A stretch of DNA of 64,000 nt, taken from contig NZ_DAMBYD010000002.1 of assembly GCF_032051575.1 (NCBI RefSeq), positions 124,001-188,000 of the forward strand. Reading direction: 5' to 3'. The notes beneath the pieces were generated by a model. The model searched no databases, had not been told where the DNA came from, and saw only the letters and a program-made list of their open reading frames with translations. The position numbers and the translations under genes were made by a program. Positions 15,047 to 23,965 of the stretch are shown here, piece after piece; the first letter of the stretch is position 1; every line of letters starts with the position of its first letter. Origin of the DNA: Aminipila sp032051575 (GTDB taxonomy: Bacteria > Bacillota > Clostridia > Peptostreptococcales > Anaerovoracaceae).

Positions 15047-16678
15047 ATGAAATACAATTTTTCAGAATCAGGGGAATTAAATTTGAACGGAAATGAAAGA
15101 GGCTATCATATTAAACAAATTGAACCCATGAGTTTTGTATCAGCAGATTTCTGGCTAGCAGCAGCACTGTTAGTTTGTGGATTTTTATATTGGAATTTCG
15201 TGCAGATATCAGATATGGGCATAGGTGTTACTGCATTTTCAGTGATTTTGTGTAACACTACCTTAATCTATTTTAAAGTTAGGGGAATTGCACAGACCAA
15301 GAAAAGCTTTATCTGGCTTGCTTTAACCATAGTTTCTTCTGTACAATTTATGCTGTTTGACGGTTACACGGTTAAATGTTTAAACTTGTTGTTTACATCA
15401 GCTTGCTTTATTTATTGGGTGACAGTCAGCACAAAGCGATGTCTGGATATCAAACTGTCCATTTATACACTATGGGATTTGATTAATCAGACCTTTATTG
15501 TTGCTTTTGCAAACATTGCATGTGGGTATTTCGGATTAAAACAGGGAATTTCAAGAAACAAGCATAGTAGAAATGCAATGTATGTTCTTGCTGGTGCTGT
15601 AATATTTTTACCATTAATGGTATTTGTGGTTGGTCAGCTTTCCCTAGCAGATGCGGCCTTTGAAGAACTTTTGGACAGAATTATGCAGTCGGTTTCATTG
15701 GATAGCATTTTAACCTATGCTATGCAGTTTGTTATTGGGATTCCTGTAGCGTGTTACCTTTTTGGACTTATTTACGGGAATACTGTAAGAAGAAACACGG
15801 ATAGCATGAACAAAGAAAAAATTCTTAAATTTTCTGAAGATATTAGTTTTGCACCAAAATTAACGGTTTACACAGTAATGATAATATTTAATCTGATCTA
15901 TATCATGTTTTTCGTATCGCAGGCCGCATATTTACTTTCAGCGTTTGAGAATGTACTGCCCGATACTTTTACCTACGCAGAATATGCAAGACGGGGATTC
16001 TTTGAACTGTGCAAAGTGGCTGCAGTGAATGTGATACTTATAGCATTGGCAAATATTTTTATTACGAAGAAAGACAATGGAAAAGAACCGGGTAAACAAC
16101 CTAAAATGCTTAGATTACAGACTGCACTCATGTCGATTATGACTATGGGATTGATTATTACAGCCCTAAGAAAAATGTATATGTACATTCAGTCGTATGG
16201 ATTAACTCAGCTTAGGGTTTACACTTCATGGTTTATGGTAATGCTATTAATAGCCTTCACTATTATATTATTAAGGCAGGTAAAGATCTTTAACGCTTCT
16301 AAAATAATGATTATTGGTGGAATCATTGGGTTTATGATACTGTCCTATGGAAATGTTGATGGAAATATTGCAAAATATAACATAGAGAATTATGAAAACG
16401 GCAGTTTGCAAAGACTGGACTACAAGGTGCTGTTTACGTTATCAGATGGTGCAGTACCACATTTATATGATTTGTATAATAAAACGGAGGATGTAAAAAC
16501 TCGCAATCTGTTATATAATTATATTGCTTTCGGCAATGTGCAAGGGCAAGAAGAGGAACAGCTACAAAAGACCTTTAGGGATTTTAACCTCCAATCCAGC
16601 AGAGCAGAGAGTATAAGTGGTCTATTACAAAGCAAGGGACCTGATACAGATGATAAAGGAGAAGTGGATGTCAGATAA
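15047..16678 (+). CDS. DUF4153/DUF4173 polytopic membrane protein
   Basis: 543 aa with about ten membrane helices between residues 30 and 440, a soluble C-terminus and the family motif Y-A-E-Y-A-R-R-G-F-F-E-L near residue 308. Function of the family is not known. ATG 15047 follows AGGGAG. Its last 11 bases overlap the SGNH hydrolase start, so the two are coupled. It may share transcription with the DUF2975/XRE pair 47 bases upstream. Confidence 0.82.
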   Translation: MKYNFSESGELNLNGNERGYHIKQIEPMSFVSADFWLAAALLVCGFLYWNFVQISDMGIGVTAFSVILCNTTLIYFKVRGIAQTKKSFIWLALTIVSSVQFMLFDGYTVKCLNLLFTSACFIYWVTVSTKRCLDIKLSIYTLWDLINQTFIVAFANIACGYFGLKQGISRNKHSRNAMYVLAGAVIFLPLMVFVVGQLSLADAAFEELLDRIMQSVSLDSILTYAMQFVIGIPVACYLFGLIYGNTVRRNTDSMNKEKILKFSEDISFAPKLTVYTVMIIFNLIYIMFFVSQAAYLLSAFENVLPDTFTYAEYARRGFFELCKVAAVNVILIALANIFITKKDNGKEPGKQPKMLRLQTALMSIMTMGLIITALRKMYMYIQSYGLTQLRVYTSWFMVMLLIAFTIILLRQVKIFNASKIMIIGGIIGFMILSYGNVDGNIAKYNIENYENGSLQRLDYKVLFTLSDGAVPHLYDLYNKTEDVKTRNLLYNYIAFGNVQGQEEEQLQKTFRDFNLQSSRAESISGLLQSKGPDTDDKGEVDVR

Positions 16679-17258
16679 GTTAAAAATCGTATTCATTGGG
16701 AATAGTATTATAAATGGTTTCCCTTATGATAGAAATCAGGAATTTGTAAGTCTTTATAGAAATGCATCAGGAAATGAAGTAATAAATAAGGGCGTTAATG
16801 GTGATACCGTCCAAGGTGTAATGAGAAGATTTGCACAGGATGCTTTGGCATATAAGCCTGATATTGTTGTAATGATGATAGGTACCAACGAGTTTATATA
16901 TAAGGAGTCCCTTCCCGAACAATGCATGAAGAATATAATAAATTTAGTGGAACTAGCTCAGAGCCATGGAATAGAACCCGTGCTGCTTACTCCGTTGCCA
17001 GTTGACCCTCAAATGGCTAAAAGCAGGTGGATGGTTTGTGACGATGTGGATTATGAAGTAGTTCAGGAACAGATTATGGAACTAAAGAAATTGATAAATA
17101 ACTATGGACAGGAAAGTCATGTTAAAGTAATAGACACGAATTATGCATTTTCCGAATATGTAGCTTTGGTGGGAGAACAGACTGCTTATTATGATGGCAT
17201 TCATCCAACCAGAGAGGGCCATAGATTTTTAGCAGAAATAGTGGGTAAATGCTTATAA
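16668..17258 (+). CDS. SGNH/GDSL-family hydrolase
   Basis: 196 aa from ATG 16668 (AAAGGAG upstream, overlapping the DUF4173 gene). SGNH blocks are in order: F-I-G-N-S-I-I-N-G (nucleophile Ser10; GNS instead of GDS), N-K-G-V-N-G-D-T-V (oxyanion Gly), M-I-G-T-N-E (Asn) and Y-Y-D-G-I-H-P (Asp-x-x-His). No signal peptide, so a cytoplasmic esterase or lipase-like enzyme of unknown substrate. A terminator follows. Confidence 0.88.
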   Translation: MSDKLKIVFIGNSIINGFPYDRNQEFVSLYRNASGNEVINKGVNGDTVQGVMRRFAQDALAYKPDIVVMMIGTNEFIYKESLPEQCMKNIINLVELAQSHGIEPVLLTPLPVDPQMAKSRWMVCDDVDYEVVQEQIMELKKLINNYGQESHVKVIDTNYAFSEYVALVGEQTAYYDGIHPTREGHRFLAEIVGKCL

Positions 17259-17298
17259 ATTAAGGTTTAGTGCTCTCAAAATCGAAGAAAAAAATATT

Positions 17299-17337
17299 TA
17301 CGGTAGCATTTTTCGTGAAAGCTACCGTATTTTTTTG
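17299..17337. terminator. Bidirectional terminator
   Basis: TACGGTAGC and GCTACCGTA form a 9-bp stem with TTTTTTT after it on the plus strand and a matching T run on the minus strand. It serves the convergent genes on both sides. Confidence 0.85.
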
Positions 17338-17350
17338 AAAGTGCAAATTC

Positions 17351-17381
17351 ACTGTAGCATGCGGTTTAAAGTTGCTACAGT
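17351..17381. repeat. Second hairpin beside the terminator
   Basis: ACTGTAGCA (17351-17359) pairs with TGCTACAGT (17373-17381). No T run. It shares GTAGC/GCTAC with the neighbouring terminator and lies 5 bases from the minus-strand gene's end. Confidence 0.6.
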
Positions 17382-17386
17382 AATGT

Positions 17387-18511
17387 TTAAATAGATACGT
17401 CGATTTGCTGTACTGTTTCTGCTAATCCTGTACTTTCTTTTAAGTACAGTCCAGTGCGTCGGATTTGACCGTTTATTTGCCCCGTTTCTGTAGATTTTAG
17501 GATAAAATCTGTCTGGTTACTGCCAAGATAAATAGCACCGATATCTGCAGCTTTGAAGTCTATCAGCTTGTCTGTACCTTCCTCCGTTTTAATCCAAACT
17601 TTTAGCTTGTTATATATTTCGTCATTTTCATCAATCCAACCATTTTTATCATAATCATAAGCAGCAAGTTCTGAAAAGCCATTACCAGTTTTAGCTCCAA
17701 ACAGTTCGTTTCCATTATTTATTTTTCCATCCTGATTTTTGTCTAAAGCTAGATAACCACTTCCTTTATTTAAAAAAGAAATACTGTTTTCTTTCCCGTC
17801 TGAGTCTATATCAAAGCAAAATTTTTGATCGCTCAAGCTTGTTGAATTGCTGTTTAGATTAATGACCAGTGGATCGGTCATTACAACCTGCTCCGACCAC
17901 TTTAAATTTGTATACTCCATAAAATTTCTGGACATTTCTAAATCAATACCAAAGCTTAGTTGGCGACCATCCTGGGTTTTCGCAACTCCTACGGATGAAA
18001 AAGTTGTACTTTCTTCTTCAGATAAAAAGTGGGTTGCATTAACATTTCTTACCCAGGTGCCAGCAACAGGTGGAGTTTGAACGCCACCAAAACTTATGGA
18101 CAAACTTTGAATTGTCATTTGTGACTGTTCGGTCAGACCGCTGTACCTATAATTACTCTCATGCTTATGTTTTAAAAGCATTCCTAACATTAGTTTTAAT
18201 AAGGACAGTTGATTATCTTCCAATTCACTTGGTGAAATAGAAGGGTCTTGGGCACCGCCCGTTTTAACAGAAAGAGTTTGATTTACTACAGGAGATCCAG
18301 CCTTGATCTGTGTTTCATCGGCTAAAAGTTTTTTTGCTCCACTTACAAATTTTGTAAGATCATCTTCAGGGTTTATTTTATCCTGATTATTCTGCTTATT
18401 CTCTGGTTTCGCTTGTACCCATTTTGTATCTTCAGATTTAATTTTAGTAAATTCTATAGATTCATAGTTTCGAGCTGAGTTCATAGCGATTACGCTAGAT
18501 TCAATTTTCAT
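17387..18511 (-). CDS. EF-hand-like calcium-binding protein
   Basis: 374 aa, no signal peptide or membrane helix. The first 200 residues are polar and unassigned. Residues about 235-310 carry three calcium-loop-like motifs: D-I-D-S-D-G-K-E-N, D-K-N-Q-D-G-K-I-N-N-G-N-E-L-F-G and D-Y-D-K-N-G-W-I-D-E-N-D-E. The segment N-E-L-F-G-A-K-T-G-N-G-F-x-E-L-A-x-Y-D is shared with several large bacterial surface and RTX-like proteins. I cannot assign a role. The start has AGGAGG upstream. It stands alone between two terminators and a 350-base gap. Confidence 0.7.
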   Translation of the reverse strand: MKIESSVIAMNSARNYESIEFTKIKSEDTKWVQAKPENKQNNQDKINPEDDLTKFVSGAKKLLADETQIKAGSPVVNQTLSVKTGGAQDPSISPSELEDNQLSLLKLMLGMLLKHKHESNYRYSGLTEQSQMTIQSLSISFGGVQTPPVAGTWVRNVNATHFLSEEESTTFSSVGVAKTQDGRQLSFGIDLEMSRNFMEYTNLKWSEQVVMTDPLVINLNSNSTSLSDQKFCFDIDSDGKENSISFLNKGSGYLALDKNQDGKINNGNELFGAKTGNGFSELAAYDYDKNGWIDENDEIYNKLKVWIKTEEGTDKLIDFKAADIGAIYLGSNQTDFILKSTETGQINGQIRRTGLYLKESTGLAETVQQIDVSI

Positions 18512-18862
18512 TTTCGTTCCTCCTTACCTATTAAAATACACACACATATTTACTATGTCGGTAGGAGTAGGAAAAATATAACAGATTGCAGGTAAGTTTT
18601 CTTAAAATCTTATTCTAGAGTCTGAAAATGAAACAGAGGAGTAGGATTACAAGAGGACTATGTTACTAACTTAACGAATAAGTGCATAATAAATGTTACG
18701 TAAACAAATCAAACGGAATGGGATTATTTCAACGCTTTTAAAGTGAGTCAAATGCACAACTTAAAATAATGGGGGATAATTTTAATGGAATGCACAAAAT
18801 ATATTTGAATCGCAGAAGTAACTCTTATATGGTATAATGGTAAGGCAAATGGAGGCGTAGAA
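18512..18862. other. Intergenic region with one promoter
   Basis: This 351-base gap separates divergent genes. TATGGTATAAT (18828-18838) is an extended -10 promoter for the thioesterase at 18863, whose ribosome binding site is GGAGGCG. I see no other gene or hairpin of note. Confidence 0.6.
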
Positions 18863-19282
18863 ATGAAAAAATATGAAACTGAGATAAGAGTTATTTATGC
18901 GGATACAGATGCTATGGGCATAGTTTATCATACAAATTATATAAAGTGGTTTGAAGCAGGAAGAAATGAATTTCTAAGACAGATAGGATACCCATACTCC
19001 AGATTAGAGAAGGAAGGCATTTGGCTCCCTGTTGCAGCGGTGACTTGCGAGTATAAATCACCAGGGAAGTATGATGATATACTTTTAATTAAATCCTGGG
19101 TAAAACAATTAGGGGCTGCTACTGTATTAATGTCGTATGAGATATTACGAAAAGAAACGGGGGAATTACTAGTGACAGGCACAACAAAGCATGGAATAAC
19201 TTCACCAGAGTTAAAACCAATCAGATTAAAAAAAGTAAACCCCGCGCTGTATGAAAGACTAGCTGAAGATCTAGAAGGTTAA
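18863..19282 (+). CDS. Acyl-CoA thioesterase (YbgC/FadM-type hotdog)
   Basis: 139 aa. The active-site motif is Y-A-D-T-D-A-M-G-I-V-Y-H-T-N-Y-I-K-W-F-E (residues 10-29), with catalytic Asp17, as in 4-hydroxybenzoyl-CoA-type thioesterases. The hotdog helix R-N-E-F-L-R-Q-I-G-Y-P-Y follows. It hydrolyses acyl-CoA in the cytoplasm; chain preference is unknown. It has its own extended -10 promoter and probably reads on towards rlmD, 143 bases downstream. Confidence 0.9.
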   Translation: MKKYETEIRVIYADTDAMGIVYHTNYIKWFEAGRNEFLRQIGYPYSRLEKEGIWLPVAAVTCEYKSPGKYDDILLIKSWVKQLGAATVLMSYEILRKETGELLVTGTTKHGITSPELKPIRLKKVNPALYERLAEDLEG

Positions 19283-19425
19283 AATTGAAAAGCTATAAAA
19301 AAGAAGTTTTGTCGAAAAGTATCGTTAAATGTGGATTAACGATTAATAAGTAAAATCAATGGTTGTACAGACCTAATATAAACTGTAAAATAGGAATACT
19401 TAATAAAGAATTGTGAGGAATATAG

Positions 19426-20904
19426 ATGGAAAAAGGACAAAAATGTCAATTGCAAATTGACGATATGAGCGATGAAGGACAGGGCATTGGGCGTGTAGAA
19501 GGCATGGCTGTATTTGTAAAAGGGGCTATACCTGGAGATACAGTTATTGCTGACATTACTAAAGTAAAAAAGAATTATGCTTTTGCAGTGGCGGAGGAAA
19601 TAGTGGAGCCGTCAACTTATAGAATAGAAAGTGAATGCCAACATGCAGGTCAGTGTGGAGGATGTACTTATGAAGGAATGAGCTATGAGGGACAACTTAA
19701 AGTCAAAGAAAAACAGGTGTGTGAAAAGCTTACAAGATTAGGAGGCTTAGAAAATCCAAAGCTGAATCCTATTGTGGGAATGGACAATCCTTATGCATAT
19801 AGAAATAAAGCCCAGATGCCAATAAGCACTGGTGGGATTATTACGCGAAAAGGTGGAGTTGTTGAAAATTTAGGCCCATGTACCATTGGTTTCTATAAAG
19901 CAAAGAGCCATGATGTAGTGAACTGTCAGGAATGTTTATTACAGACACCTCCAGCAGCAGCCATTGCTCAGGCATTGCGTAAATTTATGAAAGAGGATAA
20001 CATTACAGGATATGACCCTAAGTGGGAAAAGGGCTTGATGAGACACCTAGTTGTAAAGACAGCCATGGGCACAGGTGAGGTAATGGCTATCCTTGTAATA
20101 AACGGAAAGGGTATTCCCAATAGTGCCAAGTTAGTTGAGATGATGGATGAGGCTATTAATGCGCTTCCCGCCAGAGAGGATGGCGTGGAATACAGTTTGG
20201 AAAGTATATTCGTGAATGTAAACAAGCATAAAACTTCAGAAATTATGGGAAAAGAATGTCTGAACATCGCTGGTAAACCTACAATTCTGGAACGTGTTGG
20301 TGATATGCAGTTTGAGGTTTCACCTTTAGCATTTTATCAGGTTAATCCAGTACAGATGAAGGTGCTCTATGATAAAGTGCTTGAATATGCGGACCTTAAT
20401 GGAGATGAACATGTTTTGGATTTATATTGCGGTGTAGGAACTATTGGTTTATATTGTGCAAATGACATGCAAAAGAAGACTGACGGACAGGGTAAAGGCA
20501 GAGTGATTGGTATTGAATCTGTTAAGGGCGCGGTGCTAGATGCAAATAGAAATGCTGTAATAAATGGTTTGGTAAATGCACAATTCTTATGCGGAAGGGC
20601 TGAGGAAGAACTTCCAAGAGTACTCGAAGGGTATACAGATAGGGAGGGATTTGAAGTACAGGCATTCAACCCAAATGTAATCATTTTGGATCCACCAAGA
20701 TCAGGATGTGCATCAGAGCTTCTAGAAGCTGTTGCAGCCGCAGTTCCAGAAAAAATCGTGTATGTGTCCTGTGATCCAGCTACACTGGCAAGAGATGTGA
20801 AAATATTGGGTGAATTGGGATATCAGTTTGTGGAAGGAACACCTGTGGACATGTTCCCGTGGACCAAGCACGTTGAGACGGTAACACTGATTACTAAGAA
20901 GTAA
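19426..20904 (+). CDS. rlmD: 23S rRNA (uracil-5-)-methyltransferase, RlmD/RlmCD family
   Basis: 492 aa. An N-terminal TRAM domain (residues 1-60) is followed by iron-sulphur cysteines (C-Q-H-A-G-Q-C-G-G-C, about 72-81). The SAM domain shows Y-Q-V-N-P, D-L-Y-C-G-V-G-T-I-G, I-G-I-E-S, L-D-P-P-R-S-G and the catalytic S-C-D-P-A-T-L-A-R-D. The C-terminus is V-D-M-F-P-W-T-K-H-V-E-T-V-T-L-I-T-K-K. The enzyme makes m5U in 23S rRNA. The gene is intact, but its last codons are repeated as headless remnants at five places downstream, marking it as an integration site. Confidence 0.95.
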   Translation: MEKGQKCQLQIDDMSDEGQGIGRVEGMAVFVKGAIPGDTVIADITKVKKNYAFAVAEEIVEPSTYRIESECQHAGQCGGCTYEGMSYEGQLKVKEKQVCEKLTRLGGLENPKLNPIVGMDNPYAYRNKAQMPISTGGIITRKGGVVENLGPCTIGFYKAKSHDVVNCQECLLQTPPAAAIAQALRKFMKEDNITGYDPKWEKGLMRHLVVKTAMGTGEVMAILVINGKGIPNSAKLVEMMDEAINALPAREDGVEYSLESIFVNVNKHKTSEIMGKECLNIAGKPTILERVGDMQFEVSPLAFYQVNPVQMKVLYDKVLEYADLNGDEHVLDLYCGVGTIGLYCANDMQKKTDGQGKGRVIGIESVKGAVLDANRNAVINGLVNAQFLCGRAEEELPRVLEGYTDREGFEVQAFNPNVIILDPPRSGCASELLEAVAAAVPEKIVYVSCDPATLARDVKILGELGYQFVEGTPVDMFPWTKHVETVTLITKK

Positions 20905-21013
20905 AACAAATGAAGTGAGCAAGATGTACGTCTCATGCAAAGAAACCCCAGTGGTGAAGTGCAGGCAGATTTTTATTAATATAGATACTAAATAAAGAAG
21001 GATGGAAAATAAA

Positions 21014-21154
21014 ATGGGTGATAAAAGTATTAAAAAGGAAACAAAGAAACCGAAGAAATCAGATAAAAAGCCTTCAGCTACCTTAGCTTCCTCAGTGATA
21101 AGACCGGTTGTGACTCAACCTGAATTAATTAAAAAGGAGAAAAAGCATAAGTAG
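21014..21154 (+). CDS. Small Lys-rich protein (copy A)
   Basis: 46 codons starting MGDKSIKKETKKPKKSDKKP and ending with K-K-E-K-K-H-K. It is highly basic, with a short hydrophobic centre (ATLASSVIRPVV). Small proteins of this kind recur in clostridia; function unknown. AAGGATGG precedes the ATG. An identical protein is encoded at 29194-29334. The exact conservation of both copies suggests a real gene. Confidence 0.7.
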   Translation: MGDKSIKKETKKPKKSDKKPSATLASSVIRPVVTQPELIKKEKKHK

Positions 21155-21193
21155 AGTTTCAAGACGAGATGTTGCGGTTTTGGAGTGAAAAAT

Positions 21194-21233
21194 GGGCAAA
21201 AATCAGGCTAAAAAATGCCCGATTTTTGCCCTG
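21194..21233 (+). terminator. Terminator of copy A
   Basis: GGGCAAAAATC (21194-21204) pairs with GATTTTTGCCC (21221-21231). The same hairpin, with one mismatch, lies at 29374-29413, and a degenerate one near 34100-34140. Confidence 0.7.
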
Positions 21234-21381
21234 ATTTTTAAGGGAAAATATAGATGACATGCTTTTTTATAATAATAAAGGTAATTTTAATCTGCAATTG
21301 TGCAATGGAATGTTCGATTCTGTTTCATTGAAGCCTCTTTGTACTATCATTTCTGATAGTACATATCAAAAATGTGCATAC

Positions 21382-21409
21382 TTGCAAAAATATCTCACTG
21401 TAATATAAT
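21382..21409 (+). promoter_or_regulatory. Promoter upstream of the structured RNA
   Basis: TTGCAA (21382-21387), 16 bases, TATAAT (21404-21409). Just upstream, GTACTATCA and TGATAGTAC (21341-21362) form a perfect 9-bp hairpin. Just downstream, TGTCAG/CTGACA (21426-21445) forms another. Confidence 0.6.
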
Positions 21410-21460
21410 AAGCACTAATCAGACTTGTCAGCATTACATCTGACAGAAAATAACATGACT

Positions 21461-21670
21461 GGGACATATGGATAGGGTCTTAGAAAACTTCAAGGTTCGA
21501 ACTATCTACGATCCTCCTATGTTGACATGTTATTAAACACTGTGATTCACGCGAATAGACGGTAGAGTTCACAGCAGACCATTGACCTGATGGCAGAGAA
21601 ACCTGATCTACGTATAACAGAGTGGCCAAGGTCGGGAATTGTTAAGTGTAAGGCTCTATCCATATGCCCC
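21461..21670 (+). ncRNA. Candidate structured non-coding RNA, about 210 nt
   Basis: The ends form a closing helix of about 17 bp: GGGACATATGGATAGGG (21461-21477) against CTCTATCCATATGCCCC (21654-21670), with one A-C mismatch and a G-U pair. Internal helices include CTGTGA/TCACAG (21540-21545 and 21569-21574) and CCAT/ATGG (about 21579-21593). There is no open frame of useful length. A plausible promoter lies 50 bases upstream. The region has higher GC than its surroundings. The multibranch layout recalls raiA-type or similar RNAs, but I cannot assign a class. Strand could in principle be reversed; the promoter favours plus. Confidence 0.6.
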
Positions 21671-21787
21671 AGGCATTGGAACAATAAAAAATAAAAATGG
21701 GTAATTGCTTAAAATTTACACTTGACAAGAGGTCACTTCATAACAGGAGATATAATATCTACTTACAAGTGATTATGTTTCAGAAAA

Positions 21788-21830
21788 AAGAAGCTGCCAA
21801 TAATGGTAGCACTGATTATTGGCGCTTCTT
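21788..21830 (-). terminator. Terminator of the histidine kinase operon
   Basis: AAGAAGC-T-GCCAATAAT and ATTATTGGCGCTTCTT form a 16-bp stem with one bulge. On the minus strand it is followed by TTTTTTC. Confidence 0.8.
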
Positions 21831-21833
21831 AAT

Positions 21834-23129
21834 TTACTTTAATGGAATTGTTAGATAAAAAGTGCTTCCACCGCTATCGGTATCTTGAAAAGCGATTTTT
21901 CCATTCAGCATTTTTGATAATTCAACAGCTATGCTTAATCCCAACCCAAAGTTAGATTTATCTGTGCGTGATTTGTCGGCACAATAAAATCGGTCAAATA
22001 TGAAAGGTCTGTCCTGTTCAGATATACCGTGACCGTGGTCAATAACATAAAGTGTGATGCTTTTCGTGGTTAAAGAAGTTTGAATTTGGATACTTGGACT
22101 ATGATCGGAATGATGAATAGCGTTATCCATAAAAATATTCAAAATTTGCGTCATTCGTTCTGGATCAGAGTATAGTATAGGATAGGTGATGTTGCTAATA
22201 TCTAAATCTAATGAGATGTTTTGTTTTACGCAAATTGGCTCATAGGTTTCATACAAAGAAATTAGTAAAGTATCAACATTTATTTCTTTTTTACTGATCG
22301 ACCAAGTTTTGGCGTCAGAGGAAGCAAGAAACAGCATTTCATTTATAAGTTTTGACATACGCATACATTCTGTATCCATCGTAGTTACAGACTTTTGGAG
22401 TTCCATATCATAAAGGTATAATTTGCCTATTTTTTCAACATTGGCTAAAATTACAGCCAGAGGAGATTTCAGTTCGTGTGATGCAGAAGCAACAAATATT
22501 TTTTGGCTTTTCAAAACACTTTCTGTTGGTGCTAATGCTTTTTTCAACACCAAACGGCAAAGAAATATCACACATACGAGTGAAATTAACCAAACTGAAA
22601 TGTAGAGAGGGACTTGTCTGCGTAGAAGTTCGGTTCCCGTTCTGGACTGGTATAGCATAACTAAATTGTATGCGTTGTTGTCTTTAGAGATAACAGTTGC
22701 AGGAACACCTAAGTAAATATCGTGATTTTGTCCCTTGATTTCGAAAGTTCCCTTCTGCTCAGTTATTGTCTGATTTGTTAAATTAACAGTACTCACTCTA
22801 TTTGTTAGCTTGTTTAAGGAGCTTAGAAGAAAGTCAGTTGATGTTGGGAAGGGTAATGAACTTTGGTAGATAGTTTCGCCAGAGTTATTTTTTATTGCAC
22901 AAAAAATGGAATATTCTTGTTCATAATCTTGTACCACTTCTTCAAAGTTATTTGAATTATTTTCGAGCTGATAGATAAGCAAGGTTGACATTCTTTGAAA
23001 GAATGCGCTGTCGTTTGTTTTTTCAATATTTATATGGTTGCTCAAAACGACACAAATAATAACTGAAATTATCAGTATAATTCCGAAAGTAAAAATGAAG
23101 TATAGTTTTAGGTATAGTTTATCAAGCAT
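21834..23129 (-). CDS. Sensor histidine kinase
   Basis: 431 aa from the ATG at 23129 (GGAGAACAGGA upstream), which overlaps the regulator gene by 8 bases. Two membrane helices (about 5-27 and 150-172) bracket an extracytoplasmic sensor of roughly 120 residues. The H box is A-S-H-E-L-K-S-P-L-A (about 216), with the N box M-D-N-A-I-H-H-S-D and G boxes D-H-G-H-G-I and G-L-G-L-S-I-A. It phosphorylates the regulator encoded upstream. The FtsX-type transporter genes are divergent and probably under its control. Confidence 0.92.
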   Translation of the reverse strand: MLDKLYLKLYFIFTFGIILIISVIICVVLSNHINIEKTNDSAFFQRMSTLLIYQLENNSNNFEEVVQDYEQEYSIFCAIKNNSGETIYQSSLPFPTSTDFLLSSLNKLTNRVSTVNLTNQTITEQKGTFEIKGQNHDIYLGVPATVISKDNNAYNLVMLYQSRTGTELLRRQVPLYISVWLISLVCVIFLCRLVLKKALAPTESVLKSQKIFVASASHELKSPLAVILANVEKIGKLYLYDMELQKSVTTMDTECMRMSKLINEMLFLASSDAKTWSISKKEINVDTLLISLYETYEPICVKQNISLDLDISNITYPILYSDPERMTQILNIFMDNAIHHSDHSPSIQIQTSLTTKSITLYVIDHGHGISEQDRPFIFDRFYCADKSRTDKSNFGLGLSIAVELSKMLNGKIAFQDTDSGGSTFYLTIPLK

Positions 23130-23808
23130 TCCTGTTCTCCAATTTATATCCTGCGCCATAGACAGTTTTTATTAAACAGCAACTATCCAGTTCTCTTATT
23201 CTTTTCCTAAGAAAAGATATGTAGTTATCTACATTACCCATTTCAACCTCCGAAGATGTACCCCAAATTTTCAAGACAAGGCATTCTCTGTTAAAAAGCA
23301 TTTCGGGGTTTTGCATAAATACACTTAACAATTCAGCTTCTCTCGCGGTTAAAACCAAAGATTTTTTTGAAGTGGATAGAGTGCGATTTTCCTTGTCTAA
23401 AAGAAGGTCTGCGTATTCAAGTGTATCAAGGCTTTTGATTTCAGCAGGGCGTCTTGTTAATGCGCGTATTCTTGCAAGCAATTCCTCCATATGAAATGGC
23501 TTAACCAGATAATCATCAGCACCGCCGTCTAAGCCATCTATTCGATCATTCAATGCTGACATTCCTGTTGTGATAATCACAGGAATACTAATGCCTTTTT
23601 TTCGCATGGCCTGAATGATTGTCAATCCATCAATGATTGGCAGCATGCGGTCAACAATCGCTAAATCATAGGAGTAATCCATATTTAATGCGTAATACAT
23701 ACCTGTCTCCCCGTCATTGCAGCAGTCAACAAGGTATCCCCTGTTATCTAATTCTTTTTTTATCACACTGCAAAGATCTATATCATCTTCTAATAAAAGC
23801 AGCTTCAT
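23122..23808 (-). CDS. OmpR/PhoB-family response regulator
   Basis: 228 aa from ATG 23808, with AAAGGATG upstream; an upstream ATG at 23829 is less likely. The receiver has L-L-E-D-D-I-D-L, phosphoacceptor Asp in A-I-V-D-R-M-L-P, I-T-T-G and V-K-P-F. The DNA-binding winged helix ends with R-K-R-I-R-E-L-D...I-K-T-V-Y-G-A-G-Y-K-L-E. A long inverted repeat between this gene and the transporter operon is the probable binding site. Confidence 0.93.
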   Translation of the reverse strand: MKLLLLEDDIDLCSVIKKELDNRGYLVDCCNDGETGMYYALNMDYSYDLAIVDRMLPIIDGLTIIQAMRKKGISIPVIITTGMSALNDRIDGLDGGADDYLVKPFHMEELLARIRALTRRPAEIKSLDTLEYADLLLDKENRTLSTSKKSLVLTAREAELLSVFMQNPEMLFNRECLVLKIWGTSSEVEMGNVDNYISFLRKRIRELDSCCLIKTVYGAGYKLENRNA

Positions 23809-23856
23809 TACATCACATCCTTTATCCATATTTAAATTAGTATAACAAAAAATCCT

Positions 23857-23911
23857 CTAAAAATCTTGTAAAAATATTTGATGGTGGTATTGTATCATAC
23901 AGGATTTTTAG
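23857..23911. promoter_or_regulatory. Probable response-regulator binding site
   Basis: CTAAAAATCTTGTA (23857-23870) and TACAGGATTTTTAG (23898-23911) are inverted copies, 13 of 14 matching, 27 bases apart. They lie in the divergent promoter region. TATAAT at 23925-23930 serves the lipoprotein operon and lacks a good -35, as expected for an activated promoter. Confidence 0.55.
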
Positions 23912-23965
23912 AGAGCCTGCACTTTATAATAGTCTCATAATCAAATGAAAGGTGGAACACAAAGT

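Larger units (their letters stand above)
20867..21260 (+). repeat. Direct repeat copy A (rlmD tail, small gene, terminator)
   Basis: This block aligns without gaps to 29047-29440, a constant offset of 8180. I count 8 mismatches in 394 bases (about 98 percent identity). Homology begins inside the last codons of rlmD and ends just after TATAGATGACAT. Confidence 0.9.

Noticed and set aside
20367..20684. Minus-strand 105-codon frame inside rlmD
   Set aside because: Shadow of a strongly conserved gene, with no start signal.
21490..21502. GGTTCGAAC inside the structured RNA, like a tRNA or tmRNA T-arm
   Set aside because: No acceptor stem, D-arm or CCA end fits around it, and no tmRNA tag frame is visible; taken as chance.
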